64,000 nucleotides of DNA from Haemonchus contortus (Eukaryota; Nematoda; Chromadorea; Rhabditida; Trichostrongylidae): NCBI GenBank assembly GCA_000469685.2, contig LS997566.1, positions 31,676,996 through 31,740,995 of the forward strand. The letters are read 5' to 3'. A program made the translations under genes and the position numbers. A model generated the notes under the pieces. The model ran no database searches and was not told the DNA's origin. It saw only the letters and a list, made by a program, of their open reading frames with translations. Positions 56,788-64,000 of the stretch are shown one piece after another; position 1 is the stretch's first letter, and each line of letters begins with the position of its first letter.

Positions 56788-57666
56788 GTCAAAGAGTCAC
56801 GTAGGACCAGGGGTATGGAGTGCTGGAGTTCAGGAAAAGCTCTCATCTTTCGTCGGATTCGAGACAGAATTGAAAAATCCCACCTATTTTAGTTGGCTGA
56901 TTTTAGTAGCCCGTATCTGGTTTCCCAATTTGAAGTTAAATTATTTCGAGCCTGCAATTCATTCTAGGCTCTTAAATTGCCATTCACATGCCTTGGATCA
57001 AGCTGTAGCACAGTGACTGGCGGACTAGGAAGACAACTCGGGTGGGCACACCAGTGTTTTCCATGAAATGTTGACAATTAGTCTGGCAGTTATAAAGCCA
57101 GTGAGAAAAGCTCCCGCAAACCAACTCTCTCAGTTTTATAGCTCATCTGAGGGAAGAGGGAATGTGCTAAACTAATGAATAAGCGCAGGTGGGGCACTTT
57201 GCCTGTGAGAATTTCACCGATTTCAGCGAATCCGACCAGCTTTTCTCTACTAACGCCGTTTTCAATTGATTTCCTTTAGGCTTATTTCTCACCGGCCTAG
57301 ATGAAGTGTTACCATATGACACCTCTATCGCACGTATAGTCAAAGTATTGAATCTCGCCAACTGGTTCCGCAGGCCCGACTTACTAAAACCGTCAGGACG
57401 TTCACTCGAACATCACCTGGCCCACCTACGTCAATGTACGGAGTAACTGCTCACGAAATGGCAATACGTTTCTGATTGAAAGTCGGGTGGATGGGCGAAA
57501 GATGGTGCTTGGGTCTTTCTTAAGAAGGATGGTTTCTTGAAAAGCTTTACTTATTTTTCCAAATCGGCAAATATGTAAAAGGCAGAAAATATGGTAAATT
57601 TTGGAAAGTAATGTATACCATACTCCAAGCGCTGACAACCTGTTGTACGTACTTTGGATGTGTATT
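56788..57666. other. No gene supported; weak exon signals on the minus strand
   Basis: 57300-57195 (minus) reads KSWSDSLKSVKFSQAKCPTC with a GTGAGAA donor nearby, but its frame and family are unclear. Confidence 0.3.
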
Positions 57667-57681
57667 TACTTGGTAAACCTT

Positions 57682-57748
57682 CCTACTTTTCTTGGATTTG
57701 ATCTTTCTGCTGGCAAAACCGACAGTGACCTTGTCCACTGTAGTCTAT
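57682..57748 (-). CDS. Candidate exon, unrecognised basic sequence
   Basis: Between acceptor ACTACAG|TGG and donor AAG|GTTTAC. It encodes DKVTVGFASRKIKSKKSRK. It is on the same strand as, and about 100 bases 3' of, the next candidate exon. No family recognised. Confidence 0.3.
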
Positions 57749-57843
57749 CACGAATATGACTTTACTCAGCCTGTTCTCCTGTCTCTTCATTGTTATATGC
57801 CAAAAAAGCTCCTTGGCGCTTGCTGGCCTCCTCTTACATACTC

Positions 57844-57993
57844 GTCGAGTTGTATTGATACGTCATTCGGTGTGGGAGCTAAGATCGTAAGCTGTAACTG
57901 TAGTTGTCCTACGGTTATTGTTGTTGTTGACGTATTGATGATAGGTTTTTCATGCCGAAATCTTAATTTCAATTTCGCCTCTACCGTAACTAA
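57844..57993 (-). CDS. Candidate exon, unrecognised
   Basis: Between acceptor TTTTAG|TTACGG and donor TAT|GTAAGA. It encodes VEAKLKLRFRHEKPIINTST then VGQLQLQLTILAPTPNDVSI. It reads like real protein, with alternating hydrophobic residues suggesting beta strands. Its partner is probably the basic exon at 57682-57748. Function unknown. Confidence 0.35.
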
Positions 57994-59231
57994 AACTCTA
58001 ACCAATTATCGAACCCAAGGCATCTTCCTACATTGAAGGCTAGTGGTGAATGCACAGCATCATTGCAGCCAATGAACCTATCGGACGGACCGGATGTTCT
58101 CGGTCTATGCTGTTAGTGTTTTGGGAGGATTTCCAGAGCATAAGCTGTTCTGGTAGTGGTACAAGCAGTGTTACATACATCCATTAGACACAACCAAAAA
58201 ATAGTGATTCCCTGGCGAGAGATTGATAACTGTGCAAGCTGGCTTGCTTTGAAAAAGGCACGAAAACTCACTCACTCACTCTCTCCTAATGACTTTCGAC
58301 ATCCAAAACATCTAGAAAGCCCATTTCACACTTTTGCAAATCCCCCAAATCACTATGCTCCTTGGCATGTGAATATTGCCTGAGGCCTGACATTCCATCA
58401 CGCAATATTTTTCTGGAATCTGGAATTTAATCTTTGAAATGACCTATTTTTCACCATGAATAAAGGAAATTCCCGAGAAAAATTCAGAGGCAATATACCC
58501 TGAGAGAAAAATTCACGATTTTCATGGCAATAGTCAGGTGCCAGAAAAATAAAATGATGCGATGGTGACGAGAGGCGTTTTTTGATGCATTAGACCCGAT
58601 GGACAGCTGTTTGAGCGGAATTCTCTAGCGGTCGTTTCTAGTCATCATATTTCAAGCTTTTTTACGGCAGTTGTTACTCACTCCTGTTTTCATAATCACC
58701 TCCTTTGATTCCCTTCACTCAGCGGTAAACACTCAGCAAATCTTATTATTTTGGCTAAATTTTTGTTTTCAAAATGGGACATCCTGTTGTTCTGAATCCC
58801 TTCAAATGCTAAAAAGATGGCAGTCGAAGATGAGTTTCAACGGTTGAAAGCCGCTTTTTGGTGTTCGGTATTTCTGGATCAACAAAATAGTGAAAGATTA
58901 TATTAAAGATTGTTTTTTCCATGGAAATCATTGTAGCTAACGTTATAATTCGTCATTGTGAGGCTTCAAATGGGAATGAAAGTCGTCGTCGTTGTGCTAG
59001 CCCCCTGGTTGGTACCACTAGGCGGTGAATTTTAGGCCCATTTGGAGCTTCACAGGCTTCCAAATGTGCACGTTTGTGACTTAAAATCAGATGATAGAGC
59101 ACACTGGCTATTCTCTACCCGTGCTTATAAGTGCTAGCGCCACTCCATAATCTGAGTGAAAATGGCTAAGAATAGAACCTTCTAGCCTCGGGCAATATCT
59201 ACCTTCTACAGTTTCAAGGATAAAGTTTTGA
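57994..59231. other. No gene recognised
   Basis: No motif or repeat identified. Confidence 0.4.
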
Positions 59232-59425
59232 GGCGTTAATCAATCCCGCCTAGGGATGCATTCCCGCAGTTGACTTCCATTTAGGATCGTAGTGGTGTAA
59301 CAAGTACGTATGTCTCCTATACAATGACTTGCGGTGGCTAGCCGAGGTACAAGTCAGTGCTTTTATCCTCCCAAATGGATCTGGTACCAACTGACCGATA
59401 TTAATATCAATAGGAGTCTGTGAAG
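59232..59425 (-). repeat. SINE-A copy, partial
   Basis: Reversed tail AGGCGTTAATCAATCCCGCC, then ACAATGACTTGCGGTGGCTA and GTACAAGTCAGTGCTTTTAT. The head is missing. Confidence 0.7.
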
Positions 59426-60534
59426 AACGGGACATGGAAGGGTCTCGTCATAAATCTTGAACCCCCTGAGGGAAGACTTCTGCTTCATACCCACACCCAG
59501 CATTACTGTGTACATAGACCCATAAAACTTCTATTTCCAAAATTCTGAAGGCGAGAAGGATCGGGATGAGGAACGTGCTGTCTCTGAACAAAAAGCGCTC
59601 ACTCCCTGTGTCTGTTTGTATGTCGTTTATGTGTCAGGTCAGTCCACAAAAAGCCTCTAAGGGGCGGTGAGGGACGAAAAAAATCACATTGAAAAGAAGA
59701 GGGTGGGGTTATGAATTTGTGATTCTACTGATGCTGTTTATATCGTTCCCTTAATCAATATCGTAGCATCCTTTTTTTGTCGTAGGATGGACCCTACTTA
59801 GTTGTTTTTTTCACAGCATGAGGTTCATAGAGAGGGAAACCACTGGTATCAGTTGGCATCATTTCCCCTAACCGTTTTTCATACCATCTTTGACGGTTTT
59901 CTTAAGACTGAACTCAAGCGAAGTTTTGAACGTCAATGTCCGTGATGGCTCCCCACTCCAACGAACCCTCTACTCTTAGCTACTTCACTCTAGATCGTGA
60001 GCCCCAAAAATAAAACCCAAACTGAATTTGATGCAGCTTCCCTCCTACGAGGAGTTCAGTATTTCTTTGTAGGTGAAATCCTCACTTCTCCCGCAAGTCA
60101 GTCATACTCCCCTGATCAATGTTTGTGATTTTCTGCTTTACCCTCTTAGTAATTACGGCTTTTACCTGCTTCTCTTCATCACTTGGGTAATACCTCCTCC
60201 TGGCCAGCTCGACTGCATTAATCATTGGCAAAATGTTAAGTTATGTACATGACAATAGGAATTTCTATTTTCCTGCTCTCGCCATCACCTTTCTGTCGAT
60301 GTGAAACAGCTACCATTGAATCGTTCCATACCTATACTTCTCTCATAAGCAATCTTACTGTTTAGTAGTACATGTCAAGTAAGTATTTGTATCAGTATCA
60401 GTCTTAGCATCGAATAAGTGTCCCATGAATGCTAGTGTAAAGCAGCGATTTAACCTCTCACCAAACGTCATCTCTGATATCTTTACATTCTCTTGAATCT
60501 ACATTCCCTGACAGAAATAAGTCTAGAAGTTTTT
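59426..60534. other. No gene recognised
   Basis: No motif or repeat identified. Confidence 0.4.
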
Positions 60535-60725
60535 TGGCAATCCCATCTTAGGGATGTGTCCCGAATTCGACTTCCATTCAGAATCGTGGTGGCGGATTGA
60601 ATGCGTATGTGAGTTATACAATGACTTGCTGTGGCCAGCCGATGTACAAGTCAGTGTTTTTACCCTCCCAGACGAGTCTGGTACCCACTAAACCCACTCA
60701 GCAGTAATAGAAGGCTTGGTTGTTC
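60535..60725 (-). repeat. SINE-A copy, partial
   Basis: Reversed tail CAATCCCATCTTAGGGATG, then TTCGACTTCCATTCAGAATC and ATGTACAAGTCAGTGT. The head is missing beyond AAGGCTTGGTTG. Confidence 0.7.
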
Positions 60726-62261
60726 CCCCTCCCTTCTGCCAGAAATAACTTCGTTTTTTAACCTTTTTTATGGGTCAGTTTATGTATATCCCATATCATA
60801 AAGTACTCAGAACAACTAAAATCTGTTTGATCGAGACACTGAGAGAGTGCAGTGTAATAATAGCCAAGGAGCCTTTCAATCTCTTCCCAAAAATTCTTCT
60901 TAAACATCTCTACTTAGTTGCTATAATCTGTTTTCAGGTCCCCAAAAACTCATTTCCATTTTTTTTTGAAAGGCGCTTTTTTGACATCTATCAAATGGTC
61001 TGACTGAGTATTCTTAGGCACCGAACAACCGTATTGGAACCAAATAAAACTTTACGATCTCTGGAAATCCCGCCCTGCATCAAATGGAAAATATGGCCAA
61101 ATTAACAAGAAGTCATGCATGCCATATATGGATGCTCAGTCCGATCAAAGACCGATTTAGTGATGTAGTTTGATGGCAGTTCTACTCATACTTACTCTTC
61201 GCTTTTTCATCCAAGAATCAGAATCATGGCGCAACTCCAAGCAGATCCGCTAACATTTTCACAACGGTCACTGAAGAGCTGCCGCTTTTCACTCCATTCA
61301 TCCCCTTGCCCAGTCCCAATGGTGAATGATCGCCGGGATTTTCTTCAATTATACACCAAAATCACGATTACCCAACGGACCTACGTAGATGAGCAGAATC
61401 ACATGGTCTTCTGACGTTTCGTCACGTCTATGACTTTTGTGTGCTTACTTTCATCCTATTGCATTCATTTGTGGTTCGTTCAGGGCGTTTATTTGGCCTC
61501 GTAAACGCTTCCTGCTAACATCTTCCATACGCCACGTAATACGATATCTTTCACGCCAAAGTAGATGGTGTGATTACGCTGCCTCGGAATTTCCACAACT
61601 ACCCTACCGGGGTTGTTTCGACTAGAAATAGCCATACCTCAGGAGTTTTACAGCGCGGGGAAGTTTCCACGATGTTTGAAGGGACTAAAATATTCCATTC
61701 CAGAGTTCTTCACGTCTCAGTGAAGTCAGGAACGCAGTCGTCTGCATTTCCAGGTGGCTTGGCTAATTCCACACCTTTGGTAAAAAATGATTGGGGCTGT
61801 TCTGCAGAACAGCCCTTCCTCATGCATGAGCCCTGCATGATTAGCATAAATAATAAAATCACAAAATAAAGTTCTAGTCGGAAAACCACAGATTCTAAGA
61901 TCGTTGCGAAAAGTCCCTAAGAAGCCACAATTTTCAGATCTTTATATGCATTTACCCGCTATTGAGTTTTTTCCTTCGAGTTATTTTTCCTCCGATTGCC
62001 CGATTCCACCTAAATCACTGGCAATGGGTAGTCCATGCTTTTTTTTGTACTTACGTCATGGCATGCGGTCAGCGTCATATGGAAATTATTCTACCGATAT
62101 TCATTCTTGATTAATGAAGGATAGCCAAATTGAAAATCTACTGTGGGCTGAACATCATGGACGAGCAGTGCTACCCGCTTGGAAGCTTGTGTCGTCCATG
62201 TTAGGTTGCTACAGAAAGTCGAAAAGAATTTGGCGCGAGTCAATCGCTTTTCTCGGATGCG
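60726..62261. other. No gene recognised
   Basis: Several ORFs of 60 to 99 codons without motifs. Confidence 0.4.
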
Positions 62262-62700
62262 CCGCGCATTCCACTTCCGTTCAGAATCAGAGCAGCGTTT
62301 TGAATGGATATGTCACCCATGCGTCGGTATGCGTACGTATACGCTTACGATGGGCCAGGCGATGCACAAGTCAGTGCTTTTATCATCCCAGACAAGTCTG
62401 GTACAAATCAACCTCAAAGGGATGGAATGGTTGACTGGTCTAAGCGAGATCTGGAATTTCAATCCTGCGCCATGCGAGTATGATACCGCCAACCCATAAC
62501 TCATAGGCAAAGGTGATGGTGAAGTACGTAGCGGCACCATTTGCCACTACGCACTTCACCATCACCTTTGCCTATGAGTTATGGGTTGAAAAAGGGTTAG
62601 GGATGGAAGATCTAGTTGGTCTACGCAGATGTCGATACTAGGCTAGATCCCTGGGCCATCGTGTGCGTGATAATGCGCTGCTTGCCACTACACCTCCTCC
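62262..62700 (-). repeat. Two SINE-A copies in tandem, joined by a palindrome
   Basis: Copy one runs 62262-62570 (tail at the left, reversed head CACCATTTGCCACTAC at about 62535). Copy two is a head-half at 62585-62700 (ATAATGCGCTGCTTGCCACT, ACACCTCC). A long palindrome covers the junction. Confidence 0.65.
62491..62587. repeat. Near-perfect 97-bp palindrome at a SINE head
   Basis: Arms 62491-62525 and 62553-62587 are exact inverted copies (35 of 35) of AACCCATAACTCATAGGCAA, AGGTGATGGTGAAGT. The central 27 bases pair further (GTAG/CTAC, GGC/GCC). The right half is the SINE head region. Confidence 0.85.
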
Positions 62701-62779
62701 AGCTTTGATTGTTATTATGTTATCTATCGTTTTTAATACATTTTACCAACTGTTCGACCTTTTTGTGTGCCTGCATACT

Positions 62780-64000
62780 TCAATCATTCTGTCTAATCTG
62801 TCTGGCTAATCTTGAAAGTTCGAGGGTTAGTTCCTTTCTAGAGGCCTCGCATAGACATCTCGAAAGAAACTGACAATTGAAACCTTTATTTCCGCTCAGA
62901 GGTTCCGGGTTCCAGTTTTTCAAGTGTGATACTAAGTAATCACATAAAATTCTCGAATAAATCCTCTCGTTCACGTTCATTTGATCTATTAGAAAAACGG
63001 TCTTACAATTAGTGATTGAGTTCATGGTGACATTGAAGTGGCGAGCTTCAAGCCTTGGCTTCACTTGTGACCATCTGAACGTACACCAGGTGTATAACTT
63101 CAGGAAGCTATCAAGGTGGCATGCTTGTCATTACTGGCAATAAGACGGAAGATGAGATTTTGTCGAGTCCCCTGTTGAAGTGCTAGAGTGGCGGAACTCG
63201 TAGTAACTCCGCTAAGCAAATCCAAGTCAAGGTGTTCTTTGTCCGATCTCAGCGTGTCGTACTTTGTGTGCAAATCGCCGCTTCCCGGAGTTTCGTCGTT
63301 GAGTGCCGCCAATGTGCACAACCGGCGGCGAGGATATTGTTGAATTGAAGCAATTAATCTCACAAGGTGGTCTGTGTGTGAATGGATGTTTGGTCAGCCT
63401 TACTTGCCACCAACTTTGCAACTTGCTTACCCGACACTGCAGTCTGCTAATGGCTGGAAAATGCTTTCTAATATAGCTCCTAACAGAGTTGCTGGATAGC
63501 TTCTGATCCTGGACATCTGGGAATGAGTATCACTCCAAAACTAATACACCCGAAAATTTGGGTACCCCGACTGCTTCAATGCTTGATTGCAGGCATACGA
63601 ACAGAAAGGACAGAAACGCGGTCGGAATAGTTCCACGATTAAGCCATCCACGCCAATATCGAATTAGGAATGGCCATGTTCCTTAATGGGTTCGCTATGT
63701 GCTTCGAAGATGGTTCAGAAAAAAGGAATATCGCCAGTACGAAGGAGGATGAACTGATGACATTGACAAATCGAGGCCTACGACAGATCTGCAAATACAG
63801 CTGCCCAAACGTGAATGATATATTCCCAGCTTGATCGATTACCTTTTGGAATGCTCCACACATTCGGCTTTCAAGGCGAGACTCTTGGTGACCATTTGAT
63901 GCGAATTTGGCCAAGGCACACATCATGACGTTAGGAAGCCAGCCAGCCCAATGGGTTGAAAAGCAAGCTTCCCTGTGATGACGTTCCATTTGATGAATTC
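62780..64000 (-). other. Unassigned ORFs, no gene supported
   Basis: Three minus-strand ORFs (63064-62780, 63363-63100, 63989-63639) have reasonable protein composition, for example RLIASIQQYPRRRLCTLAAL in the second. I recognise no family and could not pair splice sites. They may be exons or decayed transposon. Confidence 0.3.

Overview
The window is eukaryotic and almost certainly from a nematode. Both recognisable host genes are broken into short exons (63 to 319 bases) with GT..AG introns and TTTCAG-type acceptors. The rest is intergenic or intronic DNA full of decayed transposons. The RTE-type LINE remnants and internally deleted mariners resemble those I know from strongylid (hookworm-like) worms; that placement is inference. 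I see no rRNA, no CRISPR array and no prokaryotic signals.

Host genes. (1) On the minus strand, 14582 down to 8435, six exons join in phase into the N-terminal half of a casein-kinase-1/tau-tubulin-kinase-like protein kinase, with the glycine loop, Lys, HRD and DFG motifs. Its introns hold a SINE, a foldback element, a Tc1-type MITE split into a GT microsatellite, and tRNA-derived repeats. (2) On the minus strand, 34825 down to 32417, six exons join in phase into the C-terminal half of an amnionless-like membrane protein: a cysteine-rich CCDVCG module, a transmembrane helix and a cytoplasmic tail to a stop codon. Two further candidate exons lie upstream at 37.3-37.9 kb.

Mobile DNA, left to right. 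RTE LINE remnant (1.3-3.1 kb, minus). A 1.95 kb element with 519-bp inverted arms flanked by TTA (4.85-6.81 kb). A LINE endonuclease fragment (15.2-15.8 kb). A decayed unknown protein-coding element in two parts (16.9-18.6 and 27.8-29.8 kb), whose inner ends share a direct repeat. Between them is an AT-rich, nearly SINE-free block holding small coiled-coil ORFs, tandem repeats and a long Penelope-like retroelement (24.3-27.2 kb). That element has an N-terminal GIY-YIG domain, one in-frame TAG, and a SINE tail inserted in frame. Two internally deleted mariner copies follow (36.6 and 39.5 kb), then inverted pairs of tRNA-like repeats (38.1-38.5 and about 42 kb), a GC-rich MITE (46.3 kb), a second Penelope remnant (47.6 kb) and a second RTE remnant (51.8-54.7 kb, minus). 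At least 16 copies of one tRNA-derived SINE family are scattered across the window.

The most distinctive content is the Penelope element with its flanking RNA-hairpin signals, the in-frame SINE tail inside it, and the unassigned split element around it. Exon ends and motif calls were read by eye; no database search was possible.
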